From Saprospira grandis (GTDB lineage Bacteria > Bacteroidota > Bacteroidia > Chitinophagales > Saprospiraceae), in NCBI RefSeq assembly GCF_027594745.1, contig NZ_CP110854.1, positions 1,583,501 to 1,647,500 on the forward strand: 64,000 nucleotides of DNA. Reading direction: 5' to 3'. Positions 49,816-59,400 of the stretch are shown one piece after another (positions within the stretch are counted from its first letter, which is position 1; the number at the start of each line of letters is the position of its first letter). Position numbers and translations under genes: made by a program. Under the pieces are notes generated by a model. That model saw only the letters and a program-made list of their open reading frames with translations, ran no database searches and was not told the origin of the DNA.

Positions 49816-50646
49816 ATGCTGCGTAAAATCACCTTATTAACGGCCTTTTTGGCCTTTGTTGTTTCTGCCCAGGCACAAAAAGAATTTAAATTTGGCGTTT
49901 ATGTAGAGCCTTCGGTCTCTTTTTTCGCCTCTAATGATAAGGATGTAGAGCCCGATGGTAGCAACCTTGGCTTTACTATTGGCCTGCTCGGAGAATACTA
50001 TTTTGGCAATAGCGATAATTATGCGCTCATTATGGGCGGAAATTTCTCTTTTGGCCGTGGCGGTTCTCTTTTCTATGAGGATGGCGGACAACTTTTCCCC
50101 GATTCTGAGCTAGATGCCGAGTCTTATGTTAGCACAAGTACCGGAAATGTCGGCACCAATGGCGAGGAAATGCTCCTTACCCCCGGCACTAAGGTGAAGT
50201 ACAGCCTCAATTACCTCGAGATTCCCGTTGGCCTAAAGTTGCGCACCAATGAGTTGGGCGAAAGCTATATGCGCGCCTTTTTCCAACTGCCCGTTCTCAC
50301 AATTGGTATCCCCGTTTCGGCCCGCGCTAGCATAGAGTCTCCCAACGAAACGAACTTTGTCAACAACACAGGCAAGGAGGTTTACTACACCCCCGAAAAA
50401 GTAAAGGGCGAAAATGTTTATAAGGATATCTTCCCCCTCCAAATCCAACTTGGCGCCGGCGCTGGGGTAGAGTACGCCCCCAATGAAGATGGCGGCCTCT
50501 TGCTTACGGCTGGCCTGTTCTACAATTATGGCTTCTTGGATGCCGTAGGGACTAACCAAATCTTTAATCTAACTGGAGATCTAGAACCCAACAAAGCCCG
50601 CACGGGTTTTCATAATGTTGGCCTACGCCTAGGCATCGTTTTTTAA
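49816..50646 (+). CDS. Outer-membrane beta-barrel protein
   Basis: A 276-aa barrel with signal peptide MLRKITLLTAFLAFVVSAQAQ. Alternating strands (GFTIGLLGEYYFG, YALIMGGNFSFGRGG, YSLNYLEIPVGLKLRTN, PLQIQLGAGAGVEYAP, LLLTAGLFYNYGFLD) and a last strand ending RLGIVF, with terminal Phe, are those of PF13568-type porin-like proteins. The SLNYLEIPVGLKL motif is typical of PorT-like Bacteroidota barrels, but that family is broad and function is not assigned. TAATTTTG at 49717-49724 may be its -7 element, which would give a long leader. Confidence 0.82.
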   Translation: MLRKITLLTAFLAFVVSAQAQKEFKFGVYVEPSVSFFASNDKDVEPDGSNLGFTIGLLGEYYFGNSDNYALIMGGNFSFGRGGSLFYEDGGQLFPDSELDAESYVSTSTGNVGTNGEEMLLTPGTKVKYSLNYLEIPVGLKLRTNELGESYMRAFFQLPVLTIGIPVSARASIESPNETNFVNNTGKEVYYTPEKVKGENVYKDIFPLQIQLGAGAGVEYAPNEDGGLLLTAGLFYNYGFLDAVGTNQIFNLTGDLEPNKARTGFHNVGLRLGIVF

Positions 50647-50667
50647 GCTAAGCGAACGATAATTTAT

Positions 50668-50703
50668 CTGGACCATTCTGCTGCAGGATGGTCCTTTTTT
50701 TTT
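50668..50703 (+). terminator. Terminator of the beta-barrel gene
   Basis: GGACCATTCTG and CAGGATGGTCC (50670-50680, 50684-50694, one G-U), then T8, followed at once by GGGG of repeat copy 20. Confidence 0.93.
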
Positions 50704-50880
50704 GGGGCCCGCGGCCGCCCTGTTCAGGGGGGCGGCCGCCGCTAGGCTCCGCGGCTCGCTATTCGCTCGGCCCTGCGTCGCTTTGCTCCTTGGTCTGGCC
50801 CTTCGGGCCACCGCTGCGCAGCGCTGGGCCATTTGGCCTACGGCCAGCCTGGCTTCGCCAGGCCAACTGGACCATTTTTT
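50704..50880 (+). repeat. GC-rich structured intergenic repeat, copy 20 (type C)
   Basis: GGGGCCCGCGGCCGCCC start at the terminator T-tract, core variant CTCGCTATTCGCTCGGCCC, arm GGCCC-TTC-GGGCC, end GCGCTGGGCC at 50830, then arms GGCC-TAC-GGCC and GCCTGGC-TTC-GCCAGGC to ACTGGACCATTTTTTGG. Convergent pair with copy 21. Confidence 0.9.
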
Positions 50881-50965
50881 GGCCTGGACTGCTTTGCTCT
50901 GCCCCAAAAATTTTATCTTTAAGCTAGGTCGCCCTTTTCTGGTCCTAGAGGGCCGAAGGCCCGAC

Positions 50966-51085
50966 GGCTGAGGGATGGAAAGTGGTGCGGCGCAGCCGCA
51001 GACCGAGGCGCTGCAAGCGCCGAAGGGCCGAGCAGACCTGCGAGCCACGACACAGCCCGACCCGCCCGCAGGGCGGGGCAGCCCC
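50966..51085 (-). repeat. GC-rich structured intergenic repeat, copy 21 (type A)
   Basis: Minus strand: GGGGCTGCCCCGCCC start, core AGGTCTGCTCGGCCC, arms GGCGC-TTGCA-GCGCC and GCGGC-TGC-GCCGC, end ATCCCTCAGCC. Nearly identical to copies 2 and 23 in the core. GGGG end 46 bp upstream of the FISUMP gene. Confidence 0.92.
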
Positions 51086-51131
51086 AAAACATCAAAAAAC
51101 AGATATTTTCCTTTTAAATTTAGCCCTTAGC

Positions 51132-52028
51132 ATGAAAATTAGCTGCCATTTTCCCCTTCTCCTGCTTGCTTCCCTCCTTCTTTTGGGAAGCTGTACCAAA
51201 AATATCCCCGCAGAAGCGAGCATTTTTGCAGGCAACAACCAAGAAACGCCCCTAGGCGCCCGCCAAAACGAACCCTTGCAGGTTCGGGTGACCAACAATA
51301 AGGGCGAGCCCCTAGAAGATGTGGAGGTCAGTTTTCAGATTGCCATTGGCAACGGTACTTTTGATAATGGCGCTTTTGAGGCCCGCAGCAAAACGAATAG
51401 CTATGGGGTGGCGCAGATGTACTGGACCTTGGGCCGAGAAAACCGCAGCCAAAAAGTTCGGGCCGAAGTAGATGGCTTAAATGGCCCCGCCCTAGAGTTT
51501 TTTGGCCAACCCGCCTACCTCGAAGATAGTCGAGACAACCAGCTTTATCTTTTGAGCGAAATGGGGGGCCAAATCTGGATGGGCGAAAACCTGCGTTATC
51601 AGGCCAATGGCTCCTTGGTTAATCCCGATTTTCCAGCCACTATTTACGGTCGTTTGTATACTTGGAATACAGCCAACTCGGTTTGTCCCGCTGGTTTTCA
51701 TCTGCCTAGTTTGAGCGAATGGAATAATTTGGTCCAAAGCCTCCCCTATGATGAGGGAGGGCCAGCTCGTTTGCTCAAAGCGACTTCTGGCTGGATCCTC
51801 TCTAGCGATGGCATTGATGCCTTGGGCTTCAAGGTTTTTGCCGCTGGAGATTATCTTACGGCTCAGGGCGAATTTAGGGGCCTCAGCGAATATGGAATTT
51901 TTTGGAGCAGTGAGGCCGATGGCACACAGAACGCCCATTATAAAATTCTAGATTATGATGATGAGAACATGAGGGGGGCCAGTTATAGCCAATCTAATTT
52001 TGCCGCTTGTCGCTGCGTGCAAGACTAA
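51132..52028 (+). CDS. FISUMP-domain lipoprotein with an Ig-like domain
   Basis: A 298-aa lipoprotein from the ATG at 51132, with signal MKISCHFPLLLLASLLLLGSC; a longer frame starts inside repeat copy 21 and is rejected. Residues about 40-125 are a bacterial Ig-like domain (PLQVRVTNNKGEPLEDVEVSF, GVAQMYWTLG). Residues about 140-298 are the Fibrobacter succinogenes major paralogous domain: QIWMGENLRY, IYGRLYTWNTANSVCPAGFH, LPSLSEWNNL, GIFWSSEADGT and the final CRCVQD. Such proteins sit on the cell surface; the function is unknown, though the C-terminal fold is lectin-like. It ends at a terminator. Confidence 0.88.
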   Translation: MKISCHFPLLLLASLLLLGSCTKNIPAEASIFAGNNQETPLGARQNEPLQVRVTNNKGEPLEDVEVSFQIAIGNGTFDNGAFEARSKTNSYGVAQMYWTLGRENRSQKVRAEVDGLNGPALEFFGQPAYLEDSRDNQLYLLSEMGGQIWMGENLRYQANGSLVNPDFPATIYGRLYTWNTANSVCPAGFHLPSLSEWNNLVQSLPYDEGGPARLLKATSGWILSSDGIDALGFKVFAAGDYLTAQGEFRGLSEYGIFWSSEADGTQNAHYKILDYDDENMRGASYSQSNFAACRCVQD

Positions 52029-52030
52029 AA

Positions 52031-52068
52031 CCAAAAAAGGCCCAGTACGTTAGTATTGGGCCTTAGGT
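52031..52068 (+). terminator. Terminator of the FISUMP gene
   Basis: AAGGCCCAGTAC and GTATTGGGCCTT (52037-52048, 52053-52064, one G-U) with a 4-nt loop, then a modest T-rich tail. Confidence 0.82.
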
Positions 52069-52119
52069 TTTCCTAGCCCTAATGAAGAAAACAGCTATTT
52101 CATATAAAAAAACAGAACT

Positions 52120-54138
52120 ATGCTAACAGACAACGCCAGTCTAACGGCCTTTCAGGCCGAAATACTAGCGGGCATTCCGCAAGAGCTGCCCGAATACCCA
52201 AAAATGGACCCCAGCATCAGCCGAGCGCCCAAGCGCAAGGACATCCTTAATTTGGAGGAGAAAAAATTGGCCCTTAAAAATGCCTTGCGTTATTTTCCGC
52301 CACATTTGCATGCTCAATTGGCGCCTGAATTTATGCAAGAGCTCAAGGATTATGGCCGCATCTATATGCACCGCTACCAGCCCAAGCAAGCCATTTATGC
52401 TCGTCCGATAGAGGAATATCCCCATCAATCTAAGCAGGCTGCGGCCATCATGCTGATGATTCAGAATAATTTGGACCCAGCGGTAGCCCAGCACCCTTAT
52501 GAGCTGATTACTTATGGGGGCAATGGGGCTGTTTTTCAGAACTGGGCCCAATATCGCCTCACGATGAAGTACTTGGCGGAGATGACTGATGAGCAAACCT
52601 TAGTGATGTATTCTGGTCATCCGATGGGGCTCTTTCCGGCGCCCAAAGAATCGCCCAGAGTGGTGGTCACCAATGGCATGATGATTCCCAACCACTCTAA
52701 GGGAGATGATTGGGAGCGTTACAATGCTTTAGGCGTCACCCAATATGGTCAAATGACGGCAGGCTCCTATATGTATATTGGTCCACAAGGGATTGTGCAT
52801 GGCACCACCATTACGGTCCTCAATGCGGGGCGTTTGCAAGGCAGCGATGATTTGGGCGGAAAGTTATTTGTTACAGCGGGTCTAGGCGGCATGTCGGGCG
52901 CTCAGGCCAAGGCGGCTGTTATTGCTGGCGCCATTGGCGTTGTAGCGGAGGCCGACCCCATTGCCACTCAAAAAAGACATGAGCAAGGCTGGGTAGATGA
53001 GGTCTATACTGATTTGGCCAAATTAGTAGAGCGGATAGAAAGCGCCAGAGCCAAAAAAGAGGCGGTATCCTTGGCCTATCAGGGCAATGTAGTTGCCCTT
53101 TGGGAATATTTGGTAGAGAAAAATGTAAACGTAGAGCTAGGCTCCGACCAAACCTCTTTGCACAACCCTTATGCTGGCGGCTACTACCCTATTGATATGG
53201 ATTTTGATACGGCCAAGCAGATGATGGGTGAGCAGCCCGAGCAGTTTGCTCAAGCTGTGCAGGCCACTCTCCGCCGACATGTAGCGGCCATCAATACGAT
53301 GAGCGAAAGAGGGATGTATTTCTTTGATTATGGTAATGCCTTCCTCAAGGCGGCTCGTGATGAAGCGGGGGCTGATATTTGTTTGCCTGATGGTCGATTT
53401 AAGTACCCCTCTTATGTGCAGGATATTATGGGGCCGATGTGTTTCGACTTTGGTTTTGGTCCTTTCCGTTGGGTTTGTGCCTCTGGAAAAATGGAAGATT
53501 TGCAATTTAGCGATCAGCTAGCGGCGCAGGTGCTAGAAGAGATGGTCCAAGATGCGCCAGAAGAAATTAGCCAGCAATTGGCGGATAACATTCGCTGGAT
53601 TAAGGCCGCCGAGGAAAACCAATTGGTGGTAGGTTCTAAGGCTCGTATTCTCTATGCCGATGCCCTTGGTCGCATTCGCATTGCCCAAGCATTTAATCAA
53701 GCCATTGCTGAAGGGAAAATGGGGCCTGTGGTCCTTGGGCGCGATCATCATGATGTATCTGGAACAGATTCGCCCTATCGGGAAACCTCTAACATCTATG
53801 ATGGCTCGGCCTTTACGGCCGATATGGCCGTACAGAACTTTGTGGGTGATGCCTTCCGTGGAGCTACTTGGATTTCTCTCCACAATGGTGGTGGTGTAGG
53901 TTGGGGCGAGGTCATCAATGGTGGCTTTGGAATGCTCTTAGATGGCAGTCCCGAAGCGGATCGCAGATTACAGCAAATGCTTTTCTGGGATGTCAATAAC
54001 GGAATTGCCCGCCGTGCTTGGGCCAGAAACCCCCACGCCCGTTTTGCCATTGAGCAGGAAATGAAGCGTTCTCCAGGCTTGCAAGTTACCCTTGCCCAAG
54101 AAGCCGATGAGGACCTACTGGACCAACTTTTCAAGTAG
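52120..54138 (+). CDS. hutU: Urocanate hydratase
   Basis: A 672-aa HutU of the longer Bacteroidota type (proteobacterial enzymes are about 555 aa). It converts urocanate to imidazolonepropionate in histidine breakdown, using NAD+ as electrophile. Diagnostic stretches are ELITYGGNGAVFQNWAQYRL, LVMYSGHPMGLFP, TVLNAGRLQGSDDLGGKLFVTAGLGGMSGAQ (NAD-binding region, split here for reading), ELGSDQTSLHNPYAGGYYP, DIMGPMCFDFGFGPFRWVC with the conserved Cys and SLHNGGGVGWGEVINGGFGM. No other hut gene is in the window, so the pathway is scattered or lies elsewhere. It ends at a shared terminator. Confidence 0.95.
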   Translation: MLTDNASLTAFQAEILAGIPQELPEYPKMDPSISRAPKRKDILNLEEKKLALKNALRYFPPHLHAQLAPEFMQELKDYGRIYMHRYQPKQAIYARPIEEYPHQSKQAAAIMLMIQNNLDPAVAQHPYELITYGGNGAVFQNWAQYRLTMKYLAEMTDEQTLVMYSGHPMGLFPAPKESPRVVVTNGMMIPNHSKGDDWERYNALGVTQYGQMTAGSYMYIGPQGIVHGTTITVLNAGRLQGSDDLGGKLFVTAGLGGMSGAQAKAAVIAGAIGVVAEADPIATQKRHEQGWVDEVYTDLAKLVERIESARAKKEAVSLAYQGNVVALWEYLVEKNVNVELGSDQTSLHNPYAGGYYPIDMDFDTAKQMMGEQPEQFAQAVQATLRRHVAAINTMSERGMYFFDYGNAFLKAARDEAGADICLPDGRFKYPSYVQDIMGPMCFDFGFGPFRWVCASGKMEDLQFSDQLAAQVLEEMVQDAPEEISQQLADNIRWIKAAEENQLVVGSKARILYADALGRIRIAQAFNQAIAEGKMGPVVLGRDHHDVSGTDSPYRETSNIYDGSAFTADMAVQNFVGDAFRGATWISLHNGGGVGWGEVINGGFGMLLDGSPEADRRLQQMLFWDVNNGIARRAWARNPHARFAIEQEMKRSPGLQVTLAQEADEDLLDQLFK

Positions 54139-54151
54139 TCTTAGCCATTAA

Positions 54152-54190
54152 ACAAAAGCCTAGTATCAGATGATACTAGGCTTTTTTGCT
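54152..54190. terminator. Terminator between hutU and the barrel gene
   Basis: AAAAGCCTAGTATCA and TGATACTAGGCTTTT form a perfect 15-bp stem with a 2-nt gap and a T-rich tail on the plus strand; usable by both convergent units. Confidence 0.93.
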
Positions 54191-54192
54191 TG

Positions 54193-56013
54193 CTACATCA
54201 ACTGATAGCGAAAATGAAGGTAAAATCGTCTACCCACAGTACTCCCCCACTGATAACCGCCCTCAAAATCTGCAGAAAAAGGATCTTCTGCGCCATAAAT
54301 CAGCGTTTTTTGTTGCCGATTGAGCAGTTGCTGTACCCCTAGTCTAAATCCTGTTTGCTTAAAGAACTTAGACTTTGAAAACCAGCGGTTGAAAGGCAAC
54401 TCTAGCTCCATATCCCAGCGACTAAAACCCGGGCTTCTTTCTGGCGCCTCTCCCCTAGCGCCCAAACTCGGTAGTCGTTGGCCAGATTGCAAGTATAGAA
54501 TAGACTCTATAGTAAAAAGAGAAACAGGTCGCTCCGTTAGCCAATTTCGGAAGCGGCAAACATAACGAGTCGCTAAGCGCAACCGATGGCGACTATAAAG
54601 GGGCAACTCTCGACGCTGATCTGCAATATAGCTCCAACGACGACTATAACGGTAGTCAAAGTTAAGGGAAAGAGAGGGCTCTGAAAAGTTGATTCCTCCA
54701 GATACCTCTAAGCTATTTCGCAGGCCCATTTAACCCTCATCTAAATAGTCAAAGCTAAGCAAATAGGGGTCTTCATCTAAGTTGACGACCATTTCTTGGG
54801 GGGCTAGCTGCTGCCGCCAACGGAACTGTAACTGGGAGAGAAAAGATCCAAATGGCCCATAATAAAGGTTCCACCAATGCGAAACATCTAAGGCAAAGCC
54901 GTAATAGTAGAGTTCTTCGGCCTGCCAATCGCTATCTACTGCTATGCGGCGGCCCGTGCGCAATAAATCGGCATATTCGGTTAAGGGATTGGCAAAGCGC
55001 CAAGAGCGACCAGCAAAAAAGTTGCTCTTGATCTCCTTATGGATTTGGTAATTCAATTTAACTTGTGGACTAAATTGCGGGCCCGCCAAATTATGGTAAT
55101 GCAACTGCATATGCGTAATCAACTGCCATTTTGGGCCCCAATAAGTATCATAACCTACTGCCCCGCCCAAAAGCCGTTCAGCTCGTCTAAAATCTTGGCT
55201 GTCTAAGCGTTCAATAAAGCGATTTTGGACCACATCCAGCTGCATCCGAAAAATATCCAGCTCCGATTTGAGGTGGTATTCATAGCGGGCCTTCACCTCT
55301 AGGCGCACTTCTTCCCCCTCATATTCTCGCTTGCCCCAATTTCGCTGCTGCATATGGTCCTTATACTGCAAATTGATGAGCAATAAGTCTTTGGTCCGAA
55401 AACCTACCAAATGATGGCTACTGAGCTGCTGCTGTTGCAACTTGAGTTCTTGCCCATAAGCCATCGTATCTCCCTGCAAAAAGGCGGTTCGCCCCTCTTG
55501 CTGCGCCAAACTCAAAAACTGGATATTGTTATTGGAATGATAGCGGCCCGAGTAAACATCCCAGCTATTGTCTAAATAAAAACTCTGATTTTGGGCCTGA
55601 TCTTGCCAGCCATCCTCATTTGCATCCCGAATTTGATTCAGGTATTGTCCTTGCACATCCAAACTGACCTGCATGGCATCCACATCCAAACGGCTGCGCA
55701 AAGCCCCATTAAATTCTCCAGCATGGCTGCCCATAAGGTCTAGCCCCAAACGAGGTTGATGCTTGGGCGTGAGCAAAATGCTGCCAAAAGCCCCATCATG
55801 GTCCAAACTATAGTCATCAAAACCATAGTAATTTAGGTTGGGCTCCCGCTGCTGGGCCAACCAAAAATATTTACCCAAACCCGCATCTGTATACAAACGA
55901 GCGGCTCGCAAATCATCTTTAAAATAATGCTGAAAAACGGCAGGCTCCGATAGGCTCTGCCCCCAAATTGGTCCAACTAAAAGGAGAAAAAAGTAGGGTA
56001 TTAGTTTATTCAT
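54193..56013 (-). pseudogene. TonB-receptor-like outer-membrane barrel broken by an in-frame TAA
   Basis: One reading frame runs from 56013 to 54193, interrupted only by TAA at 54730-54732. The first part (427 aa) has a signal peptide (MNKLIPYFFLLLVGPIWGQ) and barrel strands with the TonB-receptor word RDANEDGWQD. The second part (178 aa) starts with an ATG directly after the stop and continues strands to the terminal RYQLM. Together they give about 605 residues, a plausible single barrel, but without a TonB box or plug domain at the N-terminus. The simplest reading is a recent nonsense mutation (for example from CAA or AAA). Termination-reinitiation at TAAATG, readthrough or a sequencing error are alternatives. 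Confidence is for a broken or split barrel gene. Confidence 0.75.
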
Positions 56014-56039
56014 CTGCTATCTGTATATATATATTTTTT

Positions 56040-56163
56040 GGGGGGCCTCCTGCCTTCGGCAGGCGCTACGCTTTGGGGCTCGCAGGTCTGCTCGGCCCTG
56101 CAGGCTACACTTCGTTTCGCCTTTGGTCTGGCCCTTCGGGCCACCCCGCCGCATCGCTAGGCC
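56040..56163 (+). repeat. GC-rich structured intergenic repeat, copy 22 (type B)
   Basis: GGGGGGCCTCCTGCC-TTC-GGCAGGCGC start after T6, core AGGTCTGCTCGGCCC, arm GGCCC-TTC-GGGCC, end ATCGCTAGGCCAA. GGGG end 27 bp from the barrel gene start. Convergent pair with copy 23, 40 bp apart. Confidence 0.92.
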
Positions 56164-56203
56164 AAGGCCCACTTTTGGCGTCCTACAGGCCTGAAGGGCC
56201 GCA

Positions 56204-56399
56204 GGCTGAGGGATGGAAAGTGGTGCGGCGCAGCCGCAGACCAAGGCGCTGCAAGCGCCGAAGGGCCGAGCAGACCTGCGAGCCACGACACAGCCCGACC
56301 CGCCCAATAATTCATGAGGGTTTCAACCCTCATTTTGTATCGCTTCGCAAAGCGATACCGCTTTGCGCTGGGTTTCAACCCGGCGGAAGGGGCAGCCCC
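56204..56399 (-). repeat. GC-rich structured intergenic repeat, copy 23 (type A, expanded)
   Basis: Minus strand: GGGGCTGCCCCTTCCGCC start 15 bp after the stop of the macroglobulin gene, with the same expanded arm as copies 5 and 11 (GGGTTGAAACCC, AGCGGTATCGCT, GAGGGTTGAAACCCTC), core AGGTCTGCTCGGCCC, end ATCCCTCAGCC. Confidence 0.93.
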
Positions 56400-56413
56400 A
56401 AAAGAAAAATCGT

Positions 56414-59400
56414 TTAATTGGCTGCTTTGATCTGTATGCTTTGGCCCGCTTCCCAAAATACTGCATTGGGGCGATAATAGAGGTAGGCCGAATTGGCGGG
56501 GGCCGTAAAATGCCCAGGCAGCTCCGCTTTCAGGTCCAAAAGTATCTTTTTAGATTGGCCCGAGGGAATTTTTCTAAAGTAGAGGACCAAATAATTGTCA
56601 AAAATCTCGTAGTAATCAAATTTGCCCGCCTCTTGCTGCTCCTTGAGCTGCCAAGATTGTAAGCTCAGGCCAGCGGGAATCCCAATCATGGCAATAGGTG
56701 TGGGCGCATCTTTGTCCTGCAATTCGTTCTTAATTTCGACCTCATAACGGAGCAAATCCCCTTCTAGCGCTTGCGTTTTGGCCAAGCGAGTAGCCACTGA
56801 AATAGGCGCATTTTGGGCCGTAGGTGGCGTATATTCTAGCCAATTGAGCTCCAACATATAGCTTTGCGCTCGGCTAAAGCCCTCAAAGCTCAGGCTAATT
56901 TGATTTTGGCCAAGGGCCATTTTTTTGGCCAAGCTATCCATGGCTAAAGTTAGGCCCTCATAGCTATTAAAGGCCTGTTCTTGGAGCAGCTCCCCATTCA
57001 GATGAACAAGCAGTTTTCCGTCTTCTACAGACTGTATTTTTTGCGCCAAGGCGTAGGCGGTTAGGGCCTTGAGCGACCAAACCGTGCCTTGGGTATCGCC
57101 AAAATAATAGCGGCCTTTTGTTTTGATTAAAGCATTGACCAAGGGATGACAGGCGGCCAGATCGCCCACCTCCAAATGGGCCAAAATGGCCAAAGACAAA
57201 ATATGCGGACGAAGATTTTGGCCCGTCGCATAAGTAATCGAATGCTCGGCCTTTAACTTGTTGAGGTCAGTCATATTCTTTTGGAGCAAAGCCAAAAGTT
57301 CTTTGCCCTTAGCCTTTTTGCCAGCATAAAAATGGGCCAAACTCACTAGGGCCAGACGGTATAAATCGCGGCTAGCGCTAGCCTCTTGGGCCGCTAATTG
57401 CAGCTCCTTATCTAGGCCTTTTTCGCCAATATAGGCCAAAGACATCGTAATATAGGCATTGCTTACCGCCTCCGATTTGCCCCAGCCATGATTATAGCCA
57501 GCAGCAGACAAAAAGCCACCACGGCCATCTCGACGAGAGAGCAACCAGCTTCGGGCACGCTCGATCATGGCCTCATCGACAATGGGCGCCACAGCGGCCA
57601 TATCCTTAAATTCCATTAGGCCATAGGCCGTGAGGCCCTCATGCGCAGGAGAGGCGCCAAACCACTCGAAGCCACCGCCAGCAGACTCATAGCCCGCCAA
57701 TTTATTATAGCCCTCTTGGATATAGCCCAGCGCTCGATCCGCTATTTTGGGATCGAGTTGGCCTGTAGACTCTAATAAATGTAGGGCCAAAATATTGGGA
57801 TAAGTACTGGAAGAAACCTGCTCAAAACAGCCATAAGGGCGGCGGATCATGCCTTCTAAGGTCGCTTGCAATTGCATGAGCGGATTGCCAAAAACGGTAA
57901 TTTGGGCTTGCATAGAGCCCTCCTTCATTTCATCAATATTCAATTGATAGCTCGCCTGCAGTTGTTTATCGGCCTGGCTAATGGCTACAGGAAAGGCTCT
58001 AGCTTTGAGTCGGCTCTTTAGCTTTAAAGCATCTTTATGGCCAGAAGCAAAAAAGCTCAGCTTCATATTGAGGTCTCTGTTTTTGCTATAATTGAGCACA
58101 AAAGGCAGCTCTAGGCGCAAAAAGCTATCCTTAGGAATATTGTATTTCTGCGTATCTCGACTAAATAGCGGTTGCCATTGCTCGCTATGCGACAAATAAA
58201 ACTTGCCTGAAAGCGCTTCATCGGTTTGGTTAATCAAAAAGACGGGCAAGCGGAGGGTATCGCCAACAATCAGCTCTTTGGGCAATTGGGCCCGTAGCTG
58301 AAAAGGAGACTGCACACTATAGGTTTTTTCTTGGCGACCAATTTTTTGTCCGCCTACTCCTTCCGTAATAATGCGGAAAGTAGTTAGTGCATCAGAATTA
58401 TAAAAATAGAGTTCTGCCTCTCCATCTTCATCCGTTTCGACCAAAGAGTTCCAGTACAGGGTATTTCTAAAGTCGGTTCGCTCCACGGAAATATTTTCGT
58501 AGCGCTCTTTTGCGGCTAAATAAGGGCTATAATCTGGAGCGTAAAAGCTTTGACTCTGATAAAATTCAGCCCAGCCTTGCTGGCTAAGTTCTGCAGTTAT
58601 TCCTTTTATCGTCGTTTTGGTATCGGTAATTTGAGGTTGGCTCAACTTATCGGTTGTTGGGCTGGGACGAAGCTGTCCCTCTGCTCTTTGTAGATTGAGG
58701 TAATTGCTGGTCTCGTTTAGATTAGCTGTGTTCAGTTTTGTTTCTTGTCCTACTGCTGGAGTTTTTTCTACTGGAGCTGGTCGTGGCGCACCATCAATTA
58801 CTCTTATTCCTTTAATAACAATATCATTATTCCTATTTCCTCGACTTAATTCCTCGCCATTTTCTGCCTGGTTCACCCCTGCTGTAGTTGCGGCAATACT
58901 CGCAATATTACGAGTAGGCATTTTTCGAATATCTTCTGCGCCTAATGTTTGGCCAGCAGTAGTATTATCGGTTTCTATCAGTGGAACACTATACTCTAGA
59001 ATCCGCACCTCTTCAACAGCCACCTCCATTAAATCTAGATCCGAATCTGAATAATAGTAGTCATAGCGTAGCTGCTCACCACCTCCAATTCTTAGCTGTT
59101 TAATCAGGCCTTTAGGATAGCCTACATAAGTAATCCTGAGGTCATAAATTCCAGGAGTAATTCCATCAAATTTATAATTCCCATCAAAATCTGTGGAGGT
59201 TCCTTTGACTAGCTGACCTGTTCCTGCTTTTAGTAAGACAACATTAGCAAAAGCAAAGGGCTCTCCATACTCATCAAAGATCATCCCTTTGAGGACAGCG
59301 GGATCTGAGGAGCTGCCCACTTTTTTACGGCTATAATAGGCGCTTTTATCTTGGAGTGTGCGGAAAAGCTGTCTTTGAAAATAGACGGGCTCTCTATTCT

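Noticed and set aside
50982..51131. N-terminal extension of the FISUMP lipoprotein
   Set aside because: Translates repeat copy 21; a proper lipoprotein signal starts at 51132.
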